Below are positions 1-9,968 of a DNA stretch of 64,000 nt, in pieces. A model generated the notes under the pieces. That model did no database searches. It had not been told where the DNA came from and saw only the letters and a program-made list of their open reading frames with translations. Each line of letters opens with the position of its first letter. The first letter of the stretch is position 1. The translations under genes and the position numbers were made by a program. This DNA comes from Cololabis saira (taxonomy: Eukaryota; Chordata; Actinopteri; Beloniformes; Belonidae), in assembly GCF_033807715.1 (NCBI RefSeq), contig NC_084590.1:35987505-36051504 (forward strand), given 5' to 3'.

Positions 1-348
1 CCGGCCTGCAAACATACACAAAAGAGAAAAAAGGGGGGCCGGCACAAGAAACTACAGGAACGATGGACAAAAATGATAGCTATGAGATATTTATAATAAA
101 TAAAAATGGTAATGGAGAAGAGAGGCAGGGAAAAGGAGAGGAGAAGAAGGGTGAGAGGCACCGCCCAGTGGATCATGTCGGTGCCCCCCTGCAGCATAAG
201 CCTATAGCAGCATATCTACCGCGAAGCTATATTTGAGACTAACTATTATAGTTTTGTTCTATAGCTGCAACTATGACTACTGACTCTAACACACTAGAGT
301 TTACACTACCTAGAGATTTACCAACACCAGCTAGAGGTTTACTAAACA
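1..348 (-). other. 3' UTR of the L2-type LINE
   Basis: This segment follows the RT stop codon on the minus strand. The parts at 282-348 and 1-61 match the plus-strand 3' UTR copy at 11112-11806, while about 220 bp between them is absent from that copy. The 3' terminus lies left of position 1. Confidence 0.7.
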
Positions 349-1795
349 CTAACTATAAGCTTTACTAAACAGAAAGGTTTTAAGTTTAGTTTTAAAGGTG
401 GAGGTGGTGTCAGCCTCCTTAACCCAGATTGGAAGTTGGTTCCAAAGTAATGGTGCCTGATAGCAGAACGCCCGCCCTCCTAATCTACATTTAGATACTC
501 TAGGAACTACGAGTAAACCTGCACCCTGGGAGCGGAGAGCTCGGCCAGGAACATAAGGCACTATCAAATCTTGTAAATACTGCGGAGCTAAGCCGTTTTG
601 GGCTTTATATGCAAGTAATAAAATTTTAAATTGAATTCTGAATTTTACAGGTAGCCAATGGAGCGACGCTAACACTGGAGAGACGTGGTCTCTCCTGCTA
701 ATTCCTGTCAGCACTCGTGCTGCTGCATTCTGGATCAGCTGGAGCCTATTCAGCAAATTACTTGGACATCCTGCTAACAACACATTACAGTAATCTAGTC
801 TAGAAGATACAAACGCATGAACTAGTTTTTCTGCATCCCTCTGCGAGAGGATTTTCCTAATTTTTGCAATATTACGGAGATGGAAAAACGCTATTTTACA
901 AACCTGATTAACATATGGTTTAAACGACAAATCCTGATCGAAAACAACACCAAGGTTTCTCACAGTTGCACTGGAAGCCATCGCAACACCATCTAATCCC
1001 TTCCTAAGATGCTCTGGACCAAGAATGATAACCTCTGTTTTATCTGAATTTAGAAGCAAGAAATTTCTGGACATCCAGTCCTTGATGTCCCTAAGACATG
1101 CCTGAAGTTTAACTAACGGTTCTGTTTCATCCGGCTTCATAGACAAGTAGAGCTGCGTATCATCAGCATAACAATGAAAGTGTATGCCGTGATTCTGGAT
1201 TATACTTCCCAAGGGCTGCAGGTATAAACTAAACAAGATTGGCCCTAGCACTGAACCCTGCGGAGCACCATAACAGACCCTTGACTGTTCTGAAGAAACC
1301 TCATGTACATGAACAAACTGGAACCTGTCAGATAGATATGATTTAAACCAACGCAGAGCTGTCCCTTTAATCCCAACAACATGCTCTAACCTGTGCAGTA
1401 AGATGCCATGATACAGTGTCAAAAGCAGCACTGAGGTCCAGTAGAACCAGTATGGACACTAATCCCTTATCTGAGGCCATAAGAAGGTCATTCGTAACTC
1501 GAACCAGTGCTGTCTCTGTGCTATGATGCATTCTGAACCCTGACTGAAAGACTTCAAACAGATCATTTCTATACAAATAGTCACATAACTGGCTTGAAAC
1601 TGCCTTTTCCAGAATGTTAGATACAAATGGAAGGTTAGAAATTGGCCTATAATTAGCTAAGGTGTCTGGGTCAAGGGAAGGTTTTTTAAGTAAAGGTTTA
1701 ATTACTGCCACTTTGAAAACCTGTGGTACATATCCTAAGCTTAGGGATAGGTTGATTTGGTCCAGTATTGTCACACCAATAAGAGAAAAAAACAT
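349..1795 (-). pseudogene. LINE reverse transcriptase, frameshifted
   Basis: RT motifs are read on the minus strand in two frames. From 1795 to about 1412 come [10 protein letters not shown], a [11 protein letters not shown] block and motif A ([11 protein letters not shown], catalytic Asp). From about 1412 to 349 come motif B (APQGSVLGPILFSLYL), motif C (YADDTQLYLS), a NSDKTEVIILGP block and the long L2 C-terminal region (RLQLIQNAAARVLTG, HWLPVKFRI). The break between motifs A and B looks like a small deletion near 1411-1413. A second break near 1784-1791 separates RT from the endonuclease frame. The polymerase is therefore inactive as written, although its motifs are well preserved, which points to a fairly young insertion. 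Confidence 0.85.
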
Positions 1796-3452
1796 TTTTG
1801 AATAGTCGAGTCGGGATGGGGTCTAACATACATGTGGTTGACTTAGCTCTATTAATGAGTGAAGTCAGCTCAGGGAGGTCTATAGGATCAAAACAGTCTA
1901 GAGACAAGTCAGAGCCTAGGGAAGTCGCTAAAGCTGAAGAAACGCCCACAACCGGCTGGTTGATTTCTTCTCTAATTCTCGTGATTTTACTGTTAAAGAA
2001 GCTCATAAAGTCCTCACTACTGAGAGCTGCAGGAATACACGGCTCCACAGAGCTGTGACTCTTTGTCAGCCTGGCTACAGTGCTGAACAGAAAACGTGGG
2101 TTACTTTTGTTATCCTCTATCAACGTTGAATAATAAGCTGTTCTTGCTTTGCGAATGGCTTTTTTATATACTATTAGAATATCTTTCCATTCACGATAAG
2201 AGTCTACAGACTTACAAGAGTGCCACTTCCTTTCTATTTTACGCACGCTTTGTTTCAACATGCGAATATCTGAATTGTACCAGGGAGTTAAGCTCCTGTG
2301 GCTAGAAACCCTCCTTTTCAAAGGAGCAACTTCATCTAAAGCTGAATGCAACAAATCAGCAGTGTTACTAGCAAGAAAATCAACATCAACATCAGAGGTA
2401 GAACCCAGGTCACTGGCCTCTATTGCTTCAGTAGAGGCTTCACTATTTTCCACTGTCGCAAGACGAGCAATGGTCTCCTTAAATTTAGCAATAGCTTCAT
2501 CAGACAAACATCTGCTAAAATAATACCTCCTGCCCTGCACTTCAACATCAACAACATTCAATTCCAACGTTATTAAATAATGGTCGGATAAAAGGGAGTT
2601 AACAGGTGACACCAACAGACCATCAGTTTCAACACCGTAGGTGAGAACGAGATCGAGAGTATGATCAAAACAATGCGTCGGCCCGTCCACTTTTTGTGAG
2701 ATACCCATTGATTCTAGAAGAGAATTGAAAGCTAATTTAAGATTATCGCTTTCAACATCCATATGAATATTAAAATCCCCCACTATGATGAATTTATCTG
2801 TACTGATCAATAATCCAGAAAGGAAATCTGAAAATTCAGACAAAAACTCTAGATAAGCGCCAGCAGGGGGCCGATACACTACCACTAACACAACTGGCTT
2901 CTCTGATTTCCAGCTCGGAAATTTCAGACTAAGCGTGAGGCTTTCAAACGTATTATGATTGCACTTAGGTTCAATTTTTGTTTGGAGACTGGAGTTATAA
3001 ATTGCTGCGACTCCTCCGCCCCGGCCCGTGTTTCTAGGAATGTGATGATTAAAGTAGCCGGGCGGAGTTGATTCATTCAAACTAACATACTCTTCATCCT
3101 GTAACCATGTTTCTGTTAAGCAGAAAACATCACTCCTGCTCTCTGTAATTATATCGTTTACTAACAGAGACTTGGAGCTTAACGATCGTATATTTAGTAG
3201 TCCGCATCTAATTTTTCGGTCTGTTATTGGTACCAAATGTGCATTGGTTTTAATTTTTACAAGATTATTTTGGTTAACGCCTCTATAACGCCGCACCTGG
3301 TGAACTAGTGGAGGGCGGGGAACTGCAACTACTTCTATTTTGCTAGGCACCTGGTTAGAGTTACCAGTTACATCATGTAATCTTATAGTTTTGTTGGCAG
3401 GCGTTGGTCCTCGAGAAGCAGCAGAGAAGTGTGTTAAACTACAGCTCTGCAT
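1698..3452 (-). CDS. LINE endonuclease (EEP/AP-endonuclease type) frame
   Basis: A 584-residue frame is open from 3452 to 1698. Endonuclease/exonuclease/phosphatase motifs appear in order: LNIRSL, LTETWL with the catalytic Glu, [25 protein letters not shown] with the catalytic Asp/Asn, DHTLDLVL and a terminal LSDHY with the catalytic His. In L2/CR1 elements this domain nicks target DNA to prime reverse transcription. The frame then passes through a linker rich in Ser and charged residues and loses RT homology near 1790, where a run of seven A's (minus-strand T's) suggests a one-base slip. The frame is intact across the nuclease domain, but the protein would be truncated before the polymerase. 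Translation today is doubtful; this is a retroelement frame and not a host gene. Confidence 0.8.
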   Translation of the reverse strand: MQSCSLTHFSAASRGPTPANKTIRLHDVTGNSNQVPSKIEVVAVPRPPLVHQVRRYRGVNQNNLVKIKTNAHLVPITDRKIRCGLLNIRSLSSKSLLVNDIITESRSDVFCLTETWLQDEEYVSLNESTPPGYFNHHIPRNTGRGGGVAAIYNSSLQTKIEPKCNHNTFESLTLSLKFPSWKSEKPVVLVVVYRPPAGAYLEFLSEFSDFLSGLLISTDKFIIVGDFNIHMDVESDNLKLAFNSLLESMGISQKVDGPTHCFDHTLDLVLTYGVETDGLLVSPVNSLLSDHYLITLELNVVDVEVQGRRYYFSRCLSDEAIAKFKETIARLATVENSEASTEAIEASDLGSTSDVDVDFLASNTADLLHSALDEVAPLKRRVSSHRSLTPWYNSDIRMLKQSVRKIERKWHSCKSVDSYREWKDILIVYKKAIRKARTAYYSTLIEDNKSNPRFLFSTVARLTKSHSSVEPCIPAALSSEDFMSFFNSKITRIREEINQPVVGVSSALATSLGSDLSLDCFDPIDLPELTSLINRAKSTTCMLDPIPTRLFKNVFFSYWCDNTGPNQPIPKLRICTTGFQSGSN

Positions 3453-3489
3453 CCTGGCCTGGACCCTGCGATGTCAGGGAGAGGGTCTA

Positions 3490-4250
3490 AATTCTTGTCA
3501 CATGTAAGTTTATTTAGCGGTTTTACCTATTTACAACTGTCAAGCCATGACATTTAAAAAGACTTGTGGCAGTGGATTAAATTTTAAAATTGAAAATATC
3601 TTTATTCTTTATGGTTCAGTTCGGATAATTCAGTTAGTTAGTATATGATACACGCAGAGTCACTGCAATGACTGTCAGTCAGCAACAAGTTCTGTCTGAA
3701 TTAAATTCAATTGGAGATAGGAGTAAGGATGCTGATCTGACCCGAAATGCTTTATTTACATTTTTTACAGATGCTCCACTATGGATGTCAGTGCTCTCTC
3801 TCTCTCTTGTAGCCAGAATATTACTTTAAATCCAAAGCGGCGAGATTTTAAAGCCCAAACCACACTGACTGAAATCCCCTCTCTCTATTGTGACACTTTT
3901 TGTCAACACTTGGCGTGACAGTGATCTGATATGTCAGTGATCCCTGCAGGAAAATTCTCTAACCCAATCCCGGCTCAAGGAAAAGGTCAGAACACAGAGG
4001 CCAAAAGCAGAGAGCTAAGCCTGGAGCTGCATGAGATTTCAGCGACTTGCTCAAAAGCGCTTCAGAAGAGGAGATGGACGGAAGAAGAAAAGTATTGCTG
4101 CAGACAACATCCGCTCCCTGATAGCGTGACTCAACATTTTCAGCTAAACGCTCTTGTTTAACACAAAATTCTTGATTTTACCTAATGAGTAAACTCTTTA
4201 AAATTCAAATCATAATCAAGATTCATGAATAAGAACAAGAAAAGTAGCTT
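3490..4250. other. No gene seen; short repeat at left end
   Basis: No credible exon or RNA gene is visible. The first about 45 bp (3488-3532) closely match 9016-9061, so a small dispersed repeat abuts the 5' end of the LINE. The frame at 3931-4161 has no recognisable domain and is not called. Confidence 0.4.
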
Positions 4251-4814
4251 GAAGCAGTGTTATACAAGTAAAATAATGCATGTGCAGAAAGAAAGAGGTC
4301 ATGAAGTATCTTTTTTATCATATGCACTATTAATTTAAAACCCTCAATGCAAACAGGTAACACATCTAAGCAGCAGGATAATATTTTCAGGGAGCAACAA
4401 TAAACCTTTTATGCTACAGAAATGTCATGACCTAAGGAAGTCGGTTAAGCTGAAGAAATGCCCACACCCGCTGCCTGGTTGATTTCTTCTCTATTTCTCA
4501 TGATTTTACTGTTAAAGAAGCTCAGAAAGCCTTCATTGCTGAGATCTGCAGGAATGCACAGCTCAACAGAGATGTGACTCTTTGTCAGCCTGGCTACAGT
4601 GCTGAACAGAAAAATGTGGATTATTTTTATCGAAGCAGTGTTATACAAATAAAATTATGCTTGTGAGTAAAAAGAAAGAGGTCATGAAGAATCTTTTTTG
4701 TCATATGCACTATTAATTTAAAACCCTCAATGCAAACAGGTGACACATCTAAGCAGCAGAATAATCTTTTCAGTGAGCAACAATAAACCTTTTATGCTAC
4801 AGAAATGTCATGAC
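4251..4814. repeat. 181-183-bp direct repeat flanking a LINE fragment
   Basis: The segment 4251-4431 is repeated, at roughly 90 percent identity by eye, at 4632-4814. Between them, 4432-4631 is a 200-bp minus-strand piece of the LINE corresponding to about 1915-2110 of the left-hand copy. The fragment has neither a LINE 5' end nor a LINE 3' end. The flanking repeats are far longer than target-site duplications made by LINE insertion, so this is more likely a segmental duplication or template-switch product. Confidence 0.8.
4432..4648 (-). pseudogene. Internal fragment of LINE ORF (between endonuclease and RT)
   Basis: The translated fragment carries [13 protein letters not shown] and [12 protein letters not shown] blocks that match the post-endonuclease linker of the LINE at 1-3489, with several substitutions. 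It is too short to have any activity. Confidence 0.75.
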
Positions 4815-5150
4815 TTCAAAGGCTTCTGCTGATGATTTTCTGTCAACTTTCATTTCCACAGATTCAATTCAACAATCAAAATGAGCTGCATGAAAACCTG
4901 CCGGCTATTTTTAGCTCACACACCTCGATCCCCTTTGTAACATCCCTCTCCAGTCTCCACATCTCCAGATTTTAACCTTCTTAATATTCAGATTTATTTA
5001 TGTTTTATGAATACTGATAAGTTTTACCCACAAGCAGCAGAGCAGGAATAGAGGACACAGTATAGATGGGGATGTTGTACAGGTCAGCAACACTTGAAGT
5101 CACACTATTTGGTCAGACAATCTTGACTATTCTCCCACATTTTGACCCCG
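4815..5150. other. No gene or repeat recognised
   Basis: AT-rich single-copy-looking sequence leading into the CpG-rich block. I see no exon with supported coding potential. Confidence 0.3.
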
Positions 5151-6011
5151 CAGCGTCACAGAATCCGTCACAGACTTGTGTCCCCTGCAGAGACATCTCA
5201 AGCGGGACAGGACGTGCTCCCCAGACACTGTCCCCGCCGAGCAGGACCGTGTGGCATGCAGAGCTCCGTCTCGATCATCACGCATTCCTATACGGACGCA
5301 GCCATCCATCCATCCATTCACTCATCCATCCATTCACTCATGCATCCATCCATGCACGCAGCTGCTGCGCGCACCAACATCCAACAACAGCCCGAGACAC
5401 TGAGAGTCTACCTGTTAGCAGGAGACCGAGCATGATATTGTTTCCAGCCCTTACCTTTTCCTCTCGCCTGCCTTGACATGGTGTCCTCTCCGGTGCGTCT
5501 CTGTCTGTCTCCGCGGACAGTTAATGAAACAGCGGCTCTTCCTCCGCCCGTCTCCTGACTGCCGCACCTGCCAGACCGGACCGAGGTGAAAAAGCAGGCA
5601 CGAGGAGAGCTTTTTCTCTCCTCCCTCGAGACGGAGCTTCAGAAAACCCAAAAAGCAGTGAACGAGCCCCGCCAGCTCTCATTCACCTGTACAAAGTCCG
5701 GCGCAGCGTCACAGCCGCGCGTGGCGCAGACATACTTGAGAGAGAGAGAGAGAGAGAGATAGAGGGAGTGTGTGTGTGTGTGTTGTATCTGAGCAGACTT
5801 GGCTCACACATCCCGGCCGCCCAGCTCGACTGCTCTCCTCCGTCCTGCTCCCCCTCTTTCTTTCTTTCTTTCTCTCCCCGCCGTGAACATCAGCCGGAGT
5901 TGCGTCTCTTCTGCCTCCAGCGGTGCGCGCCCCCGCGGCTGGAGCTGCTGGAGCGCGCCTGGGACCGGCGAGACTTTTATCCCCCTTCCTGTCGACGACC
6001 TCCCCCAAAAC
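5150..6011 (-). promoter_or_regulatory. CpG-rich promoter-like block with candidate non-coding first exon
   Basis: GC and CpG density rise sharply here compared with both sides. On the minus strand a strong splice donor (AAAAG followed by GTAAGG) lies at 5455/5454. This would close a first exon whose promoter sits between about 5500 and 6011, with transcription going left out of the window. Simple repeats lie inside it: CATC/CATT repeats at 5307-5355, GA at about 5740-5760 and GT at 5768-5782. The right side is cut off by a hAT insertion at 6012. In human, PITPNM3 lies beyond the 3' end of KIAA0753 on the same strand, so a pitpnm3-like gene is a reasonable guess, but no coding sequence here supports it. 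Confidence 0.45.
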
Positions 6012-6716
6012 TAGGGTCGCCACCTTTCAGAAATAGAAATAAGGGACGCCCTGCCAAAAAAAAGCCCCAAAACTTCTAAACTGAATAAAAATGTGTTTAT
6101 TTTATATGAAAAAACAAAATGCTTTGATTTAAAGTTTAAAGTGCTTTAATAGCATTGAACTTGCATGACTGTACAGACAGACAACCATACTAGCAACTGA
6201 AATATCCTCCTATGCTAGGTATGTCCACATCGGCCAAGATGTAATATAGCCTACAGGTGAAGAATATGGTATAAAAGTTAACTTATTTCAATAATTCAAC
6301 TAGAATATGGTGTAAAAGTTAATTTATTTCAATAATTCTACTAGAATATGGTGTAAAAGTTAACTTATTTCAATAATTCAACTAGAATATGGTGTAAAAG
6401 TTAACTTATTTCAATAATTCAACTAGAATATGGTGTAAAGGTTAATTTATTTCAATAATTAAACTAGAATATGGTGTAAAAGTTAATTTATTTCAATAAT
6501 TCAACTAGAATATGGTGTAAAAGTTAATTTATTTCAATAATTCAACTAGAATATGGTGTAAAAGTTAATTTATTTCAATAATTCAACTAGAATATGGTGT
6601 AAAAGTTAATGAAAATACGGTACAAATCGTGTCCCGTATTAGTTCAATACGGGACGCAACATTTTTTTCTCAAATAAAGGACAATTCCGTATTTTACGGG
6701 ACGGGTGGCAACCCTA
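6012..6716. mobile_element. Non-autonomous hAT-type transposon with internal minisatellite
   Basis: The termini are TAGGGTCGCCACC on the left and the complement of TAGGGTTGCCACC on the right, a 13-bp inverted repeat with one mismatch. Exact 8-bp target duplications (CCCAAAAC) lie at 6004-6011 and 6717-6724, which is the hAT signature. The 705-bp interior has no transposase and is mostly a 41-bp tandem array. The insertion interrupts the edge of the CpG-rich block. Confidence 0.85.
6262..6611. repeat. 41-bp minisatellite, about 8 copies
   Basis: The unit, beginning AATATGGTGTAAAAGTTAAT and ending TCAACTAG, repeats about eight times head to tail with few substitutions. It lies wholly inside the hAT-type element at 6012-6716. 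Spacer-free tandem copies exclude a CRISPR array. Confidence 0.9.
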
Positions 6717-6855
6717 CCCAAAACACCCCAAAAACACCCCTCGAGTAGGGTTGCCAACGCTCCCTTGAAAAACAGAATTGTTCCGTATTTATAAACTAAA
6801 GTACGCGTCCCGTATTGAGCTGAAAAGGGACGCACTTTGTCCCGTATTAAGCCTG

Positions 6856-6918
6856 AATTATGGTTCCGCGTTACACCAACGCAGAGCCTACGCCGTAGGG
6901 TACGGTCAACCATAAAGG
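6856..6918. repeat. Short copy of GC-rich hairpin repeat family
   Basis: It begins ATTATGGTTCCGCGTTACAC, passes through CGCAGAGCCTACGCCGTAGG and ends CAACCATAA. Longer copies of the same family are at 16024-16168, 17648-17738 and 48570-48705. This copy lacks the CGCGGCGACGCG stem. Confidence 0.7.
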
Positions 6919-7199
6919 GACGCACTTTGTCTCGTATTACTGTGAGAGTCAAAAAAATAGTCATAAAATGCCAATGGAAAATGTCATTGAGCTGTTGAGT
7001 TCATGAGTTATTTTTTTCTGTTTTACTACAACTGTAGCCTACAGTCATGGCCTGGCTTTGAGGCACAAATATGTTTACAAGTTTTCTACAGACTTTCTGC
7101 TTGCACTTTTGTTATTGCACTAAAAATGTGCAATATTACAGAATGGATGTTCTGCTTTCTTTCTATTGTTTTATATTAATTTATACAATTTTAAGTTAA

Positions 7200-7544
7200 A
7201 GGTATAGTTTGCAATCCTATTCAAAAACATTTATTGTTATACTGGGTGAAATGGTCCTTCCATCCTGAGAGTAGCCAGTGAATAATGTGTTCAGAAAAAG
7301 GAAAGAAAAATATCTGACCTCTCTGACAGCTTTAATCCTGTAAAAACTCTAACCAATCCGTTTCATTCGGTCCGAATGAAACGGATTGGTCCAGGACCAG
7401 AGGCTTGGCAAATGCGTGTTCCCCAAAGTTTGTGGGGGCGTGGCTTTGGACAGAGCGCTGATGGGAGGGGGAGGGGGGGGGGGGGGCTTAGAGGAGGTGC
7501 CACTTTCAAATCTTGCTAGCTCTCAAACATTGCAGACAATAACT
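7200..7544. mobile_element. TTAA-flanked MITE with central palindrome
   Basis: It is bounded by TTAA at 7196-7199 and 7545-7548. The termini AGGTATAGTTTGCAAT and AGTTATTGTCTGCAAT (inverted) match at 13 of 16 positions. There is no coding sequence. A perfect 18-bp-arm palindrome with a 1-base loop (7353-7389) lies almost exactly at its centre. TTAA targets are typical of piggyBac and Kolobok elements; I cannot choose between them. Confidence 0.75.
7353..7389. repeat. Perfect palindrome, 18-bp arms, 1-base loop
   Basis: The arm CCAATCCGTTTCATTCGG at 7353-7370 is exactly complemented by 7372-7389, with only T7371 between them. It sits at the middle of the MITE at 7200-7544. Confidence 0.95.
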
Positions 7545-7548
7545 TTAA

Positions 7549-8417
7549 AGGGGACCTCTTATGAAAAACAAGTTTTTTCTTGCTGTATCATATATAAAGT
7601 GGTCTCCCCTCAGCCTGCCAACTCAGAGAAGGAGGAAAGCAACCAAATTCTGAAGTGTCTGTACAGCCGCCCGGATGAGCCATCCAGTCTGATGTGGCTT
7701 CTACAAGCCGTTCAGATTCTGCTGATTTTCGTTACGTAACCAAAATGCAACCCACGCCCAAAACTATAAAACCGTGTAACTGCATGCGAGCATCCGACTA
7801 TGGCGTAGCACTGCGTGACATCGGACGCTCTCTGTCCATCTCCCTCCAGCCAGCTGCCACTTTACTGAGGTTTTTGTAGTGAAATGAGGAGGTATCATAG
7901 AGATAACTTCTCATTTAAACTGACTGGATCAGCCGTTCCTGATCCATGACTGTTTCCTACAGCGCTTTCAACCTGCTTTCAACGCGAGCGGCAGGAAGAA
8001 AATAGAAGCAGGGCGTCCGACAAATGTTCAGCTCAAAACGGCGCGCCGTGTCACGTTGCGCAGCTCTGCGTCGCTGCAGCCAGTTAGGACAGTCTAATAG
8101 AAAATAAAGCAATGATATTGATTTTGTCGCTGACGCTCGCTCGCATTGCATGCAGTTATAACACGGTGTAACTCCGCCGGCCGGAGCTTCCGCCATTTTT
8201 TCGTAGCGGTGTATCGCGTCATTCAGGCAGCCACTCATTATCATAACCTCCCGCCCACTCAGAATCCCACATAGAGAAGGAGGTTAGACAATGGGAAGAT
8301 AAAGACATGGTTTAGAGGCTGAATTTCTAATTTATTTAGAAAAAACAATCAAAAGCTTGTTCTTAAGACATTCAAGGACTGTTTAAAATAGGGATTAGAT
8401 GCCATAATAGGTCCCCT
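7549..8417. mobile_element. TTAA-flanked non-autonomous transposon (piggyBac/Kolobok-like)
   Basis: Termini AGGGGACCTCTTATG and (inverted) AGGGGACCTATTATG match at 14 of 15 positions, with TTAA at 7545-7548 and 8418-8421. The left TTAA is shared with the adjacent MITE, so one element inserted at the edge of the other. No transposase is recognisable in its 869 bp. The uninterrupted version of the target is preserved at 9375-9400. Confidence 0.8.
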
Positions 8418-8504
8418 TTAAGCAGGACAGGTTTCTGTTTAAGAAAGATACTTGTCCCGTATCCGTCTGTCCCGTATTAATGTGAGAGTCAAAAAGGTGG
8501 CTAC

Positions 8505-8660
8505 AGAGGTGGGTTGAGTCTGGAGGACTCAGCTTCAGGCCCCGGAATGGCAACCTAGAAGAACCACCTTGGGCCCCTGAGCAAGGCCTTATCCCTAATT
8601 GCTCCATGGCGTTTGTGTCTAAGATGTAAGTCGCTTTGAATAAAAGCGTCTGCTTAATTA
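8505..8660. repeat. Dispersed teleost repeat fragment (AAAAGCGTCTGC tail)
   Basis: The sequence CCTGAGCAAGGCCTTATCCC followed by GTCGCTTTGAATAAAAGCGT is a very common 3' portion of a fish interspersed repeat. Its class is not clear from this fragment. Confidence 0.5.
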
Positions 8661-9120
8661 CAGTAGTAGCCACTCAGTGACATCAATCATTCTAACTTTT
8701 TGACCATTTTTAAAAATCAGCACAATGCCAGCTTTTGGGACGTGTCTTTTTTTCAGTAGAAACTAAGTCTACAGCACATCTGCGTCAGTGGGAAATGGAC
8801 TTGTAACTTCAGATGCACCTGACTATTTCTGCTTTTGGTCTAAGCAAATAAAACCACAAATATGGAATATATAAATAAACCCATTGTAAACTGTGATTCA
8901 AATACCTTTGACTCATTGCAAAAATAAAAAGGATCTGTTTCCTCTCATACTCATGTGCTTGTTGCTAAGCCTGCTGTGCTGCAAGTCTTTCTTCAGATCC
9001 TACTCATTATTATTTTAAATTCTTGTCACATGTAAGTTTATTTAGTGGTTGTACCTATTTCACCTAACAGTGACCTTCCTGTCGCCGATCTCTCACTCAC
9101 CCAAAAACATCACTCAAGTA
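8661..9120. other. No gene recognised
   Basis: AT-rich sequence. The only notable item is 9016-9061, which repeats 3488-3532 next to the LINE 5' end. Confidence 0.3.
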
Positions 9121-9124
9121 AAGT

Positions 9125-9665
9125 AAACGTCCCGTATTGAGCTGAGAAGGGACGCACTTTGTCCAATGGAAAATGACATTGAGCTGTTGAGTTCATAAGT
9201 TATTTTTTTCTGTTTTACTACAACTGTAGCCTAGAGTCATGGCCTTTGAGGCACAAATATGTTTACAAGTTTTCTACAGGCTTTCTGTTTGCACTTTTGT
9301 TATTGCACTAAAAATGTGCACTATTACAGAATGGTTCTGCTTTCTTTCTGTTGTTTTATATGAATTTACACAATTTTAAGTTAAGCAGGACAGGTTTCTG
9401 TTTAAGAAAGATACTTATTTTATTCAGTTCATTTTGTTATTTTGTATTAAAGTGAATTGCTGGATAATAATTTGTTTTCCATGTGCTCATGGCATTCAAA
9501 AATATGCATCTAATTCAATTCAGGTTCGAGTCAAACAGTTAAAAAATCGTTTCACTCACAAAAAAAGGGGCTAAAAAAATTCACCAGGCCAGGAAGGGTG
9601 AAGGCAATCGGGTTGGCCGGCCCTGCCGATGAGGTGTCCCTTATTTATTTTTCAGGGAGTTGGCA
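9125..9665. mobile_element. Paralogous DNA transposon fragment containing the empty TTAA site
   Basis: 9131-9410 aligns with 6805-7199 joined directly to 8422-8450, without the two TTAA elements found there. The right end (about 9630-9660, GTCCCTTATTTATTTTTCAG then GGAGTTGGCAAGC) is an inverted match to the GGGTTGCCAACGCTCCC end at 6748. The left end is truncated. No coding capacity is seen. Confidence 0.6.
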
Positions 9666-9968
9666 AGCTTTAATTAACAAAAATAAAGAAGCAGCTTTTT
9701 ATTTTTTCCTCCCCTTTTTTCTGGATAAGTTTATCAAACGATAATTAGGATTGAAAAAGTTTCTGTATGCGCATGGTTGACCCACATATTCTGAACGAAA
9801 ATTAAGTTAGTAGACACGTTAGAAAGGTCACGATTTCTCAAGAAAAGTGATATATTAACCTCAATTTATCTTGAAGTATATCCATTTTATTAATATTAAG
9901 TACAATTAATTTGTATCTGTTACGTGTAGTCTTTGTATGCATTTTGAATGAAGTCATTTGAACTGATC

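Larger units (their letters stand above)
1..3489 (-). mobile_element. L2-type LINE retrotransposon, long but defective copy
   Basis: A non-LTR retrotransposon lies on the minus strand, with an apurinic-type endonuclease frame at 3452-1698, a reverse transcriptase in two frames at about 1795-349, and a 3' UTR from 348 that runs off the left edge of the window. The motif set (LTETWL, VYRPP, GDFNIH and SDHY in the endonuclease; NYRPIS, APQGSVLGP and YADD in the RT) fits the L2/CR1 group of LINEs. A second copy of its 3' UTR on the plus strand at 11112-11806 ends in TTGAA repeats, so the missing end probably has the same tail. The RT frame is broken twice, so this copy should not move by itself. 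Exact family naming needs a repeat-library search. Confidence 0.9.
6746..8510. mobile_element. Second GGGTTGCCAAC-type DNA transposon copy, interrupted by two TTAA elements
   Basis: It begins TAGGGTTGCCAACGCTCCC, related to the end of the neighbouring element and to the complement of the end at about 9655. Its body (6805-7199, resuming at 8422) carries repeated GTCCCGTATT motifs and is paralogous to 9131-9410. The right end and the target duplication could not be fixed, so the limits are approximate. A short GC-rich hairpin repeat sits inside at 6856-6918. Confidence 0.55.

Noticed and set aside
4251..4814. Direct repeats as LTRs of a small retrotransposon
   Set aside because: No TG...CA ends, primer-binding site or polypurine tract; the interior is an antisense LINE piece.
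5066..6079. Several overlapping frames in the CpG-rich block
   Set aside because: GC-rich sequence without stops in many frames; no conserved protein is recognisable, so the block is better read as promoter or non-coding exon.
6262..6611. Regular 41-bp repetition as a CRISPR-like array
   Set aside because: The units are head to tail with no unique spacers, and the genome is a vertebrate's.
9655..9665. Right end of the element starting at 6746 placed at about 9660
   Set aside because: The ends are inverted matches, but the 8 bp next to them do not match (CCCTCGAG on the left is not found on the right), so one intact element from 6746 to 9660 is not supported.
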